This document shows, one piece after another, positions 42,001 to 55,900 of a stretch of 64,000 nt of DNA. Origin of the DNA: Brienomyrus brachyistius. Its lineage: Eukaryota; Chordata; Actinopteri; Osteoglossiformes; Mormyridae. Made by a program: the position numbers and the translations under genes. The stretch is from NCBI RefSeq assembly GCF_023856365.1, contig NW_026042706.1, forward strand, positions 51,664 through 115,663, written 5' to 3'. Every line of letters begins with the position of its first letter. Position 1 is the stretch's first letter. The notes under the pieces were generated by a model. That model was not told where the DNA came from and did not search any database. It worked only from the letters and a program-made list of their open reading frames with translations.

Positions 42001-44900
42001 ACATTAACATAGCATATTAGCATATTAGCATATTACCATAGCATATTAGCATATTAGCATAGCATGTTAGCATATTAGCGTATTAGCGTATTAGCATATT
42101 AGTATATTAGCATAGCATATTAGCATCTTAGCATATTAGCATAGCATATTAGCATATTAGTATATTAGCATATTAGCATATTAGCATATTAGCATATTAG
42201 TATAGCGTGTTAGCATATTAGCGTATTAGCATATTAGCATATTAGCATAGCATATTAGCATATTAGCATATTAGCATATTAGCATATTAGCATATTAGCA
42301 TATTAGCATAGCGTGTTAGCATATTAGCATATTTGCATATTTGCATAGCATATTAGCATATTAGCATATTAGCATATTAGCATAGCATATTAGCATATTA
42401 GCATATTAGCATAGCGTGTTAGCATATTAGCGTATTAACATAGCATATTAGCATAGCATATTAGCATATTAGCATATTAGCATATTAGCATATTAGCATA
42501 TTAGCATAGCGTGTTAGCATATTAGCGTATTAGCATATTAGCATATTAGCATAGCATATTAGCATATTAGCATATTAGCATATTAGCATAGCGTGTTAGC
42601 ATATTAGCGTATTAGAATATGCATATTAGCATAGCATATTAGCATATTAGCATATTAGCATATTAGCATATTAACATAGCATATTAGCATAGCGTGTTAG
42701 CATATTAGCGTATTAGCATATTAGCATATTAGCATAGCATATTAGCATATTAGCATATTAGCATATCATATTAGCATATTAGCATAGCATCTTAGTATAT
42801 TAGCATAGCGTGTTAGCATATTAGTATATTAGCATATTAGTATAGCGTGTTATATTAGCGGATTAGCATATTAGCATATTAGCATAGCATATTAGCATAT
42901 TAGCATATTAGCATATTAGCATATTAGCATATTAGCATATTAGTATACTAGCATATTAGCATATTAGCATAGCGTGTTAGCATATTAGCGTATTAGCATA
43001 TTAGCATATTAGCATAGCATATTAGCATAGCATATTAGCATATTAGTATAGCGTGTTAGCATATTAGCGTATTAGAATATTAGAATATTAGCATAGCATA
43101 TTAGCATAGCATATTAGCATATTAGCATATTAGCATAGCATGTTAGCATATTAGCATATTAGCATATTAGCAAATTAGCATATTAGCATATTAGCATAGC
43201 GTGTTAGCATATTTGCATATTAGCATATTAGCATATTAGCATATTAGCATAGCGTGTTAGCATATTAGCGTATTAGCGTATTAGCATATTAGCATATTAG
43301 CATAGCATATTAGTATATTAGCATAGCATATTAGCGTATTAGCATATAAGCATATTAATATATTAGCATAGCGTGTTAGCATATTAGCGTATTAGCATAT
43401 TAGCATATTAGCATAGCATATTAGCATATTAGCATAGCATATTAGCATATTAGCACATTAGCATATTAGCATACTAGCATAGCATATTAGCATAGCGTGT
43501 TAGCATAGCGTATTAGCATATTAGCATATTAGCATAGCATATTAGCATATTAGCATATTAGCATATTAGCATATTAGCATATTAGCATAGCGTGTTAGCA
43601 TATTAGCATATTAGTATAATAGCATATTAGCATATTAGCATAGCGTGTTAGCATATTAGCATATTAGCATTTTAGCATATTAGCATATTAGCATAGCATA
43701 TTAGCATATTAGCATATTAGCATATTAGCACATTAACATAGCATATTAGCATATTAGCATATTACCATAGCATATTAGCATATTAGCATAGCATGTTAGC
43801 ATATTAGCGTATTAGCATATTAGTATATTAGCATAGCATATTAGCATCTTAGCATATTAGCATAGCATATTAGCATATTAGTATATTAGCATATTAGCAT
43901 ATTAGCATATTAGCATATTAGTATAGCGTGTTAGCATATTAGCGTATTAGCATATTAGCATATTAGCATAGCATATTAGCATATTAGCATATTAGCATAT
44001 TAGCATATTAGCATAGCGTGTTAGCATATTAGCATATTTGCATATTTGCATAGCATATTAGCATATTAGCATATTAGCATATTAGCATATTAGCATATTA
44101 GCATATTAGCATATTAGCATAGCATATTAGCATATTAGCATATTAGCATGGCGTGTTAGCATATTAGCGTATTAACATAGCATATTAGCATAGCATATTA
44201 GCATATTAGCATATTAGCATATTAGCATATTAGCATATTAGCATATTAGCATAGCGTGTTAGCATATTAGCGTATTAGCATATTAGCATATTAGCATATT
44301 AGCATAGCATATTAGCATATTAGCATATTAGCATATTAGCATAGCGTGTTAGCATATTAGCGTATTAGAATATGCATATTAGCATAGCATATTAGCATAT
44401 TAGCATATTAGCATATTAGCATATTAACATAGCATATTAGCATAGCGTGTTAGCATATTAGCGTATTAGCATATTAGCATATTAGCATAGCATATTAGCA
44501 TATTAGCATATCATATTAGCATATTAGCATAGCATCTTAGTATATTAGCATAGCGTGTTAGCATATTAGTATATTAGCATATTAGTATAGCGTGTTATAT
44601 TAGCAGATTAGCATATTAGCATATTAGCATAGCATATTAGCATATTAGCATATTAGCATATTAGCATATTAGCATATTAGCATATTAGTATACTAGCATA
44701 TTAGCATATTAGCATAGCGTGTTAGCATATTAGCGTATTAGCATATTAGCATATTAGCATAGCATATTAGCATAGCATATTAGCATATTAGTATAGCGTG
44801 TTAGCATATTAGCGTATTAGAATATTAGCATATTAGCATATTAGCATATTAGCATAGCGTGTTAGCATATTAGCGTATTAGCATATTAGCATAGTATATT
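41200..44900. repeat. Local tandem duplication, about 1.73 kb
   Basis: Ordered markers repeat at 1.7-kb spacing: GCAAATT 41454 and 43170 (1716 bp), ACCATAG 42035 and 43764 (1729), octamer pair 42331 and 44036 (1705), AATATGCATATT 42616 and 44369 (1753), GTGTTATATTAGC 42847 and 44592 (1745). The spacing changes in near-unit steps. The second half differs at the last marker: AGCAGATT replaces AGCGGATT, the CpG having become CpA. Confidence 0.84.
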
Positions 44901-47900
44901 AGCATAGCATATTAGCATAGCATATTAGCATATTAGCATAGCATCTTAGCATATTAGCATATTAGCATATTAGCATATTAGCATATTAGCATAGCGTGTT
45001 AGCATAGCGTATTAGCATATTAGCATATTAGCATAGCATATTAGCGTATTAGCATATTAGCATATTAGCATAGCATATTAGCATATTAGCATATTAGCAT
45101 ATTAGCATAGCGTGTTAGTATATTAGCATATTAGCATATTAGCATATTAGCATATTAGCATAGCGTGTTAGCATATTAACGTATTAGCATATTAACATAT
45201 TAGCATAGCATATTAGTATATTAGCATAGCATATTAGCATATTAGCATATTAGCATATTAGCATAGCATATTAGCATAGCGTGTTAGCATATTAGCGTAT
45301 TAGCATATTAGCATATTAGCATAGCATATTAGCATATTAGCATATTAGCATATTAGCATATTAGCATACTAGCATATTAGCATATTAGCATATTAGGATA
45401 TTAGCATACTAGCATATTAGCATATTAGCATAGCGTGTTAGCATATTAGCGTATTAGCATATTAGCATATTAGCATAGCATATTAGCATATTAGCATATT
45501 AGCATATTAGCATATTAGCATAGCGTATTAGCATATTAGCATATTAGCATATTAGCATATTAGCATAGCGTGTTAGCATATTAGCGTATTAGCATATTAG
45601 CATATTAGCATAGAATATTAGCATATTAGCATATTAGCATATTAGCATATTAGCATAGCGTGTTAGCATATTAGCATATTAGCATATTAGTATATTAGCA
45701 TAGCGTGTTAGCATATTAGCATATTAACACATTAGCATAGCATATTAGCATATTAACATAGCATATTAGCATAATAGCATATTATCATAGCATGTTAACA
45801 ATTAGCGTGTTAGCGTATTAGCATATTAGCATATTAGCATAGTATATTAGCATATTAGCATATTAGCATAGCATATTAGCATAGCGTGTTACCATATTTG
45901 CGTATTAGTATATTAGCATATTAGCATATTAGCATATTAGCATATTAGCATAGCGTGTTAGCATATTAGCATATTAGCATATTAGCATATTGGCATATTA
46001 GCATATTAGCATATTAGCATAGCGTGTTAGTATATTAGCGTATTAGCATATTAGCATATTAGCATATTAGCATAGCGTGTTAGCATATTAGCATATTAGC
46101 ATATTAGCATATTGGTATATTAGCATATTAGTGTATTAGCATGTTAGCATATTAGCGTATTAGCATATTAGCATATTAGCATATTAGCATATTAGCATAG
46201 CGTGTTAGCATATTAGCATATTAGCAATTAGCATATTAGCATATTAGCATAGCGTGTTAGCATATTAGTGTATTAGCATATTAGCATATTAGCATATTAG
46301 CATAGCGTGTTAGCATATTAGCGTATTAGCATATTAGCATATTAGCATATTAGCATATTAGCATATTAGCATAGCGTGTTAGCATATTAGCATATTAGCA
46401 TAATAGCATATTAGCATATTAGCATAACGTGTTAGCATATTAGCGTATTAGCATATTAGCATATTAGCATAGCATATTAGTATATTAGCATAGCATATTA
46501 GCATATTAGCATATTAGCATATTAATATATTAGCATAGCGTGTTAGCATATTAGCGTATTAGCATATTAGCATAGCATATTAGCATATTAGCACATTAGC
46601 ATATTAGCATACTAGCATATTAGCATATTAGCATAGCGTGTTAGCATATTAGCGTATTAACATATTAGCATATTAGCATAGCATATTAGCATATTAGCAT
46701 ATTAGCATATTAGCATATTAGCATAGCGTGTTAGCATATTAGCATATTAGTATACTAGCATATTAGCATAGCGTGTTAGCATATTAGCGTATTAGCATAT
46801 TAGCATATTAGCATATTAGCATAGCATATTAGCATATTAGCATATTAGCACATTAACATAGCATAGCATATTAACATATTAGCATATTAGCATAATAGCA
46901 TATTAGCATAGCATGTTAACATATTAGCGTATTAACGTATTAGCATATTAGCATATTAGCATAGCATATTAGCATGTTAGCATAGCATATTAGCATAGCG
47001 TGTTATATTAGCATATTAGCATATTAGCATAGCATATTAGCGTATTAGCATAGCGTGTTAGCATAGCGTATTAGCATATTAGCATATTAGCATAGCATCT
47101 TAGCATATTAGCATATTAGCATATTAGCATATTAGCATATTAGCATATTAGCATGGCGTTTTAGCATATTAGCATATTAGCATATTAGCATATTAGCATA
47201 TTAGCATAGCGTGTTAGCATATTAGCATATTAGCACATTAGCATAGCATATTAGCATATTAACATATTAGCATATTAACATAATAGCATAGCATAGCATG
47301 TTAACATAGCGTATTAACGTATTAGCATAGCATATTAGCATATTAGCATATTAGCATATTAGCACATTAGCATAGCGTGTTAGCATATTAGCGTGTTAGC
47401 ATAATAGCATAGCATATTACCATATTAGCATATTAGCATAGCATATTAGCGTATTAGCATAGCGTGTTAGCATAGCGTATTAGCATATTAGCATATTAGC
47501 GTATTAGCATATTAGCATATTAGCATATTAGCATAGCATATTAGCATATTAGCATATTAGCATATTAGCATATTAGCATAGTGTGTTAGCATATTAACAT
47601 AGCATATTAGCATATTAGCATATTAGCATAGCGTGTTAGCATATTAGCGTATTAGCATATTAGCATATTAGCATATTAGCATAGAATATTAGCATATAAG
47701 CATATTAGCATAGCATATTAGCATATTAGCATAGCGTGTTAGCATATTAGCATATTAGCATATTAGCATATTAGCATATTAGCATATTAGCATATTAGCA
47801 TATTAGCATAATAGCATATTAGCATAGCATGTTAACATATTAGCGTATTAGCATATTAGCATATTAGCATATTAGCATAGCATATTAGCATATTAGCATA

Positions 47901-48100
47901 TTAGCATATTAGCATATTAGCATAGCGTGTTAGCATATTAGCATGTTAGCATATTAGCGTATTAGTATATTAACATATTAGCATAGCATATTAGCATATT
48001 AACATATTAGCATATTAGCATATTAGCATATTAGCATAGCGTGTTAGCATATTAGCGTATTAGCATATTAGCATAGTATATTAGCATATTAGCATATTAG
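44900..48100. repeat. Array segment related to 8.9-10.5 and 29.9-31.5 kb in its second half
   Basis: GTGTTACC at 45886 and GGCGTTTT at 47155 are the main landmarks. The stretch around 46.5-48.0 kb follows the order of 8.9-10.5 kb (GGCGTTTT 9614) and 29.9-31.4 kb (30582), at offsets of about 37.5 and 16.6 kb. Private features include TTAGCAATTAG near 46224, TAACGTG replacing TAGCGTG near 46425, and GTGTTATATTAG near 46999. No gene or unique DNA is present. Confidence 0.7.
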
Positions 48101-48639
48101 CATATTAGCATATTAGCATATTAGCATATTAGCATAGAATATTAGCATATAAGCATATTAGCATAGCATATTAGCATATTAGCATGGCGTGTTAGCATAT
48201 TAGCATATTAGCATATTAGCATATTAGCATATTAGCATAATAGCATATTAGCATAGCATAACATATTAGCGTATTAGCATATTAGCATATTAGCATATTA
48301 GCATAGCATATTAGCATATTAGCATATTAGCATATTAGCATAGCGTATTAGCATATTAGCATGTTAGCATATTAGCGTATTAGCATATTAGCATATTAGC
48401 ATAGCATATTAGCATATTAACATATTAGCATATTAGCATATTAGCATATTAGCATAGCGTGTTAGCATATTAGCGTATTAGCATATTAGCATAGTATATT
48501 AGCATATTAGCATATTAGCATAGCATATTAGCATAGCGTGTTAGCATATTAGCGTATTAGCATATTAGCATATTAGCATAGCATATTAGCATATTAGCAT
48601 ATTAGCATATTAGCATATTAGCATAGCATATTAGCATAG

Positions 48640-49150
48640 CATATTAGCATATTAGCATATTAGTATATTAGCATATTAGCATATTAGCATGTTACCATAG
48701 CATATTAGCATATTAGCATAGCATGTTAGCATATTAGCGTATTAGCATATTAGTATATTAGCATAGCATATTAGCATCTTAGCATATTAGCATAGCATAT
48801 TAGCATATTAGTATATTAGCATATTAGCATATTAGCATAGCGTGTTAGCATATTAGCGTATTAGCATATTAGCATAGTATATTAGCATATTAGCATATTA
48901 GCATAGCATATTAGCATAGCGTGTTAGCATATTAGCGTATTAGCATATTAGCATATTAGCATAGCATATTAGCATATTAGCATATTAGCATATTAGCATA
49001 TTAGCAGAGCATATTAGCATAGCATATTAGCATATTAGCATATTAGTATATTAGCATATTAGCATATTAGCATGTTACCATAGCATATTAGCATATTAGC
49101 ATAGCATGTTAGCATATTAGCGTATTAGCATATTAGTATATTAGCATAGC
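48640..49150. repeat. Local tandem duplication, 383 bp
   Basis: The private marker CATGTTACCATAG (ACC at 48694 and 49077) occurs twice, 383 bp apart; other copies of this cassette read CATATTACCATAG. The first copy must therefore have gained its G before it was duplicated. The related 20.58-kb region has a single copy without the G. Confidence 0.8.
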
Positions 49151-50759
49151 ATATTAGCATCTTAGCATATTAGCATAGCATATTAGCATATTAGTATATT
49201 AGCATATTAGCATATTAGTATAGCGTGTTAGCATATTAGCGTATTAGCATATTAGCATATTAGCATAGCATATTAGCATATTAGCATATTAGCATATTAG
49301 CATATTAGCATAGCGTGTTAGCATATTAGCATATTTGCATATTTGCATAGCATATTAGCATATTAGCATATTAGCATATTAGCATAGCATATTAGCATAT
49401 TAGCATATTAGCATAGCGTGTTAGCATATTAGCGTATTAACATAGCATATTAGCATAGCATATTAGCATATTAGCATATTAGCATATTAGCATAGCGTGT
49501 TAGCATATTAACGTATTAGCATATTAGCATATTAGCATAGCATATTAGCATATTAGCATATTAGCATATTAGCATAGCGTGTTAGCATATTAGCGTATTA
49601 GAATATGCATATTAGCATAGCATATTAGCATATTAGCATATTAGCATATTAGCATATTAGCATATTAGCATATTAGCATAGCGTGTTAGCATAGCGTATT
49701 AGCATATTAGCATATTAGCATAGCATATTAGCGTATTAGCATATTAGCATATTAGCATAGCATATTAGCATATTAGCATATTAGCATATTAGCATAGCGT
49801 GTTAGCATATTAGCATATTAGCATATTAGCATAGCATATTAGCATATTAGCATAGCGTGTTAGCATATTAGCGTATTAGCATATTAGCATAGCATATTAG
49901 TGTATTAGCATAGCATATTAGCATATTAGCATATTAGCATATTAGCATAGCGTGTTAGCATATTAGTGTATTAGCATATTAGCATATTAGCATATTAGCA
50001 TATTAGCATAGCGTGTTAGCATATTAGCATATTAGCATATTAGCATATTAGCACATTAGCATAGCATATTAGCATATTAACATATTAGCATATTAGCATA
50101 ATAGCATATTAGCATAGTATGTTAACATATTAGCGTGTTAGCATATTAGCATGTTAGCATATTAGCATAGTATATTAGCATATTAGCATATTAGCATAGC
50201 ATATTAGCATAGCGTGTTAGCATATTAGCGTATAAGCATATTAGCATATTAGCATATTAGCATATTAGTATAGCGTGTTAGCATATTAGCATATTAGCAT
50301 ATTGGCATATTAGCATATTGGCATATTAGCATAGCATATTAGCATAGCGTGTTAGCATATTAGCATATTAGCATATTAGCATATTAGCATATTAGCATAT
50401 TAGCATAGCGTGTTAGCATATTAGCATATTAGCATAATAGCATATTAGCATATTAGCATAGCGTGTTAGCATAGCGTATTAGCATATTAGCATATTAGCA
50501 TAGCATATTAGTATATTAGCATAGCATATTAGCATATTAGCATATTAGCATATTAGCATATTAATATATTAGCATAGCATGTTAGCATATTAACGTATTA
50601 GCATATTAGCATAGCATATTAGCATATTAGCACATTAGCATATTAGCATAGCATATTAGCATATTAGCACATTAGCATATTAGCATACTAGCATATTAGC
50701 ATATTAGCATATTAGCATAGCATATTAGCATATTAGCATATTAGCATATTAGGATATTA

Positions 50760-50900
50760 GCATAGCGTGTTAGCATATTAGCATATTAGTATACAGGCAT
50801 ATTAGCATATTAGCATAGCGTGTTAGCATATTAGCGTATTAGCATATTAGCATATTAGTATACAGGCATATTAGCATATTAGCATAGCGTGTTAGCATAT
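50760..50900. repeat. Local tandem duplication, 69 bp, with TACAGGCAT
   Basis: ACAGG occurs at 50793 and 50862, 69 bp apart, and I noticed it nowhere else in the window. The corresponding place in the partner (near 22325) reads TATACTAGC, so a double change (CTAG to CAGG) arose here and was then duplicated. Confidence 0.78.
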
Positions 50901-51199
50901 TAGCGTATTAGCATATTAGCATATTAGCATATTAGCATAGCATATTAGCATATTAGCATAGCACATTAACATAGCATATTAGCATATTAACATATTAGCA
51001 TATTAGCATAATAGCATATTAGCATAGCATGTTAACATATTAGCGTATTAGCATATTAGCATATTAGCATAGCATATTAACATATTAGCATATTAGCATA
51101 TTAGCATATTAGCATATTAACATATTAGCATATTAGCATAGCGTGTTAGCATATTAGCGTGTTAGCATATTAGCATATTAACATATTAGCATATTAGCA

Positions 51200-52000
51200 T
51201 ATTAGCATAGCATATTAGCGTATTAGCATAGCGTGTTAGCATAGCGTATTAGCATATTAGCATATTAGCATAGCATCTTAGCATATTAGCATATTAGCAT
51301 ATTAGCATAGAATATTAGCATATTAGCATATTAGCATATTAGCATATTAGCATATTAGCATATTAGCATATTAGCATGGCGTTTTAGCATATTAGCATAT
51401 TAGCATATTAGCATATTAGCATAGCGTGTTAGCATATTAGCATATTAGCACATTAGCATAGCATATTAGCATATTAGCATATTAACATATTAGCATATTA
51501 ATGTAATAGCATATTAGCATAGCATGTTAACATAGCGTATTAACGTATTACCATAGCATATTAGCATATTAGAATATTAGCATATTAGCATATTAGCATA
51601 GCATATTAGCGTATTAGCATAGCGTGTTAGCATAGCGTATTAGCATATTAGCATATTAGCGTATTAGCATATTAGCATATTAGCATAGCATATTAGCGTA
51701 TTAGCATAGCGTGTTAGCATAGCGTATTAGCATATTAGCATATTAGCATAGCATCTTAGCATATTAGCATATTAGTATATTAGCATAGAATATTAGCATA
51801 TTAGCATATTAGCATATTAGCATATTAGCATGGCGTTTTAGCATATTAGCATATTAGCATATTAGCATATTAGCATAGCGTGTTAGCATATTAGCATATT
51901 AGCACATTAGCATAGCATATTAGCATATTAACAATTAGCATATTAACATAATAGCATATTAGCATAGCATGTTAACATAGCGTATTAACGTATTACCATA
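51200..52000. repeat. 0.45-kb tandem pair marked by GGCGTTTT (copy 3)
   Basis: GGCGTTTT at 51378 and 51832, 454 bp apart, with the TTAACAATTAG lesion near 51932. A further copy of the second half lies at 53868, with the same lesion near 53966, about 2036 bp downstream, as part of the 2.03-kb tandem duplication. Confidence 0.8.
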
Positions 52001-55000
52001 GCATATTAGCATATTAGAATATTAGCATATTAGCATATTAGCATAGCATATTAGCGTATTAGCATAGCGTGTTAGCATAGCGTATTAGCATATTAGCATA
52101 TTAGCGTATTAGCATATTAGTATATTAGCATATTAGCATAGCATATTAGCATATTAGCATATTAGCATATTAGCATATTAGCATAGTGTGTTAGCATATT
52201 AGCATATTAGCACATTAGCATATTAGCATATTAGCATAGCGTGTTAGCATATTAGCGTATTAGCATATTAGCATATTAGCATATTAGCATAGAATATTAG
52301 CATATAAGCATATTAGCATAGCATATTAGCATATTAGCATATTAGCATATTAGCATATTAGCATAATAGCATATTAGCATAGCATGTTAACATATTAGCG
52401 TATTAGCATATTAGCATATTAGCATATTAGCATAGCATATTAGCATATTAGCATATTAGCATATTAGCATATTAGCATAGCGTGTTAGCATATTAGCATG
52501 TTAGCATATTAGCCTATTAGCATATTAGCATATTAGCATATTAGCATAGCATATTAGCATAACATATTAGCATATTAGCATATTAGCATATTAGCATAGC
52601 GTGTTAGCATATTAGCGTATTAGCATATTAGCATAGTATATTAGCATATTAGCATATTAACATAGCATATTAGTATAGCGTGTTAGCATATTAGCGTATT
52701 AGCATATTAGCATATTAGCATAGCATATTAGCATATTAGCATATTAGCATATTAGCATATTAGCATATTAGCATAGCATGTTAGTATATTAGCGTATTAG
52801 CATATTAGCATATTAGCATATTAGCACATTAGCATATTAGCATATTAGCATAGCATATTAGCATAGCATATTAGCATATTAGTATATTAGCATATTAGCA
52901 TATTAGCATATTACCATAGCATATTAGCATATTAGCATAGCATGTTAGCATATTAGCGTATTAGCATATTAGTATATTAGCATAGCATATTAGCATCTTA
53001 GCATCTTAGCATATTAGCATAGCATATTAGCATATTAGTATATTAGCATATTAGCATATTAGTATAGCATGTTAGCATATTAGCGTATTAGCATATTAGC
53101 ATATTAGCATAGCATATTAGCATATTAGCATATTAGCATATTAGCATATTAGCATATTAGCATAGCGTGTTAGCATATTAGCGTATTAGCATATTAGCAT
53201 ATTAGCATAGCATATTAGCATATTAGCATATTAGCATATTAGCATAGCGTGTTAGCATATTAGCGTATTAGAATATGCATATTAGCATAGCATATTAGCA
53301 TATTAGCATATTAGCATATTAGCATATTAGCATAACATAGCATATTAGCATAGCGTGTTAGCATATTAGCATATTAGCATATTAGCATATTAGCATAGCA
53401 TATTAGCATATTAGCATATTAGCATATTAGCATAGCATATTAGAATATTAGCATAGCGTGTTAGCATATTAGCATATTAGCATACTAGCATATTAGCATA
53501 GCGTGTTAACATATTAGCGTATTAGCATATTAGCATATTAGCATAGCGTATTAGCAAATTAGCATATTAGCATATTAGCATATTAGCATAGCGTGTTAGC
53601 ATATTAGCATATTAGCATATTAGCATATTAGCATAGCGTGTTAGCATATTAGCATATTAGCATATTAGTATATTAGCATTGAATATTAGCATATTAGCAT
53701 ATTAGCATATTAGCATATTAGCGTATTAGTATAGCGTATTAGCATATTAGCATATTAGCATATTAGCATAGCATATTAGCATATTAGCATCTTAGCATAT
53801 TAGCATATTAGTATATTAGCATAGAATATTAGCATATTAGCATATTAGCATATTAGCATATTAGCATGGCGTTTTAGCATATTAGCATATTAGCATATTA
53901 GCATATTAGCATAGCGTGTTAGCATATTAGCATATTAGCACATTAGCATAGCATATTAGCATATTAACAATTAGCATATTAACATAATAGCATATTAGCA
54001 TAGCATGTTAACATAGCGTATTAACGTATTACCATAGCATATTAGCATATTAGAATATTAGCATATTAGCATATTAGCATAGCATATTAGCGTATTAGCA
54101 TAGCGTGTTAGCATAGCGTATTAGCATATTAGCATATTAGCGTATTAGCATATTAGTATATTAGCATATTAGCATAGCATATTAGCATATTAGCATATTA
54201 GCATATTAGCATATTAGCATAGTGTGTTAGCATATTAGCATATTAGCACATTAGCATATTAGCATATTAGCATAGCGTGTTAGCATATTAGCGTATTAGC
54301 ATATTAGCATATTAGCATATTAGCATAGAATATTAGCATATAAGCATATTAGCATAGCATATTAGCATATTAGCATATTAGCATATTAGCATATTAGCAT
54401 AATAGCATATTAGCATAGCATGTTAACATATTAGCGTATTAGCTTATTAGCATATTAGCATATTAGCATAGCATATTAGCATATTAGCATATTAGCATAT
54501 TAGCATAGCGTGTTAGCATATTAGCATGTTAGCATATTAGCCTATTAGCATATTAGCATATTAGCATATTAGCATAGCATATTAGCATATTAACATATTA
54601 GCATATTAGCATATTAGCATATTAGCATAGCGTGTTAGCATATTAGCGTATTAGCATATTAGCATAGTATATTAGCATATTAGCATATTAACATAGCATA
54701 TTAGTATAGCGTGTTAGCATATTAGCGTATTAGCATATTAGCATATTAGCATAGCATATTAGCATATTAGCATATTAGCATATTAGCATATTAGCATATT
54801 AGCATAGCATGTTAGTATATTAGCGTATTAGCATATTAGCATATTAGCATATTAGCACATTAGCATATTAGCATATTAGCATAGCATATTAGCATAGCAT
54901 ATTAGCATATTAGCATATTAGTATATTAGCATATTAGCATATTAGCATATTACCATAGCATATTAGCATATTAGCATAGCATGTTAGCATATTAGCGTAT

Positions 55001-55900
55001 TAGCATATTAGTATATTAGCATAGCATATTAGCATCTTAGCATATTAGCATAGCATATTAGCATATTAGTATATTAGCATATTAGCATATTAGTATAGCA
55101 TGTTAGCATATTAGCGTATTAGCATATTAGCATATTAGCATAGCATATTAGCATATTAGCATATTAGCATATTAGCATATTAGCATATTAGCATAGCGTG
55201 TTAGCATATTAGCGTATTAGCATATTAGCATATTAGCATAGCATATTAGCATATTAGCATATTAGCATATTAGCATAGCGTGTTAGCATATTAGCGTATT
55301 AGAATATGCATATTAGCATAGCATATTAGCATATTAGCATATTAGCATATTAGCATATTAGCATAACATAGCATATTAGCATAGCGTGTTAGCATATTAG
55401 CGTATTAGCATATTAGCATATTAGCATAGCATATTAGCATATTAGCATATTAGCATATTAGCATAGCATATTAGAATATTAGCATAGCGTGTTAGCATAT
55501 TAGCATATTAGCATACTAGCATATTAGCATAGCGTGTTAACATATTAGCGTATTAGCATATTAGCATATTAGCATAGCGTATTAGCAAATTAGCATATTA
55601 GCATATTAGCATATTAGCATAGCGTGTTAGCATATTAGCATATTAGCATATTAGCATATTAGCATAGCGTGTTAGCATATTAGCATATTAGCATATTAGT
55701 ATATTAGCATTGAATATTAGCATATTAGCATATTAGCATATTAGCATATTAGCATATTAGTATAGCGTATTAGCATATTAGCATATTAGCATATTAGCAT
55801 AGCATATTAGCATATTAGCATATTAGCATATTAGCATATTAGCATAGTGTGTTAGCATATTAGCATATTAGCACATTAGCATATTAGCATATTAGCATAG
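51900..55900. repeat. Local tandem duplication, about 2.03 kb
   Basis: Ordered markers repeat at 2.03 kb: GGCGTTTT 51832 and 53868 (2036 bp), ACCATAG 52913 and 54952 (2039), AATATGCATATT 53272 and 55303 (2031), TTGAA 53679 and 55710 (2031). The near-constant spacing marks this as one of the youngest events in the window. Confidence 0.86.

Larger units (their letters stand above)
48100..54000. repeat. Segmental copy D3b (pairs with about 20.0-25.3 kb)
   Basis: Copy of the 20.0-25.3 kb block at an offset of about 28.1-28.8 kb, with at least eight ordered rare landmarks. It carries its own later changes: a 383-bp tandem duplication marked by CATGTTACCATAG (ACC at 48694 and 49077), an odd GCAGAGCAT at about 49006, a 69-bp duplication with TACAGGCAT (50793 and 50862), and a roughly 2.03-kb tandem duplication that extends past its 3' end. 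These are absent from the 20-25 kb partner. Confidence 0.84.
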
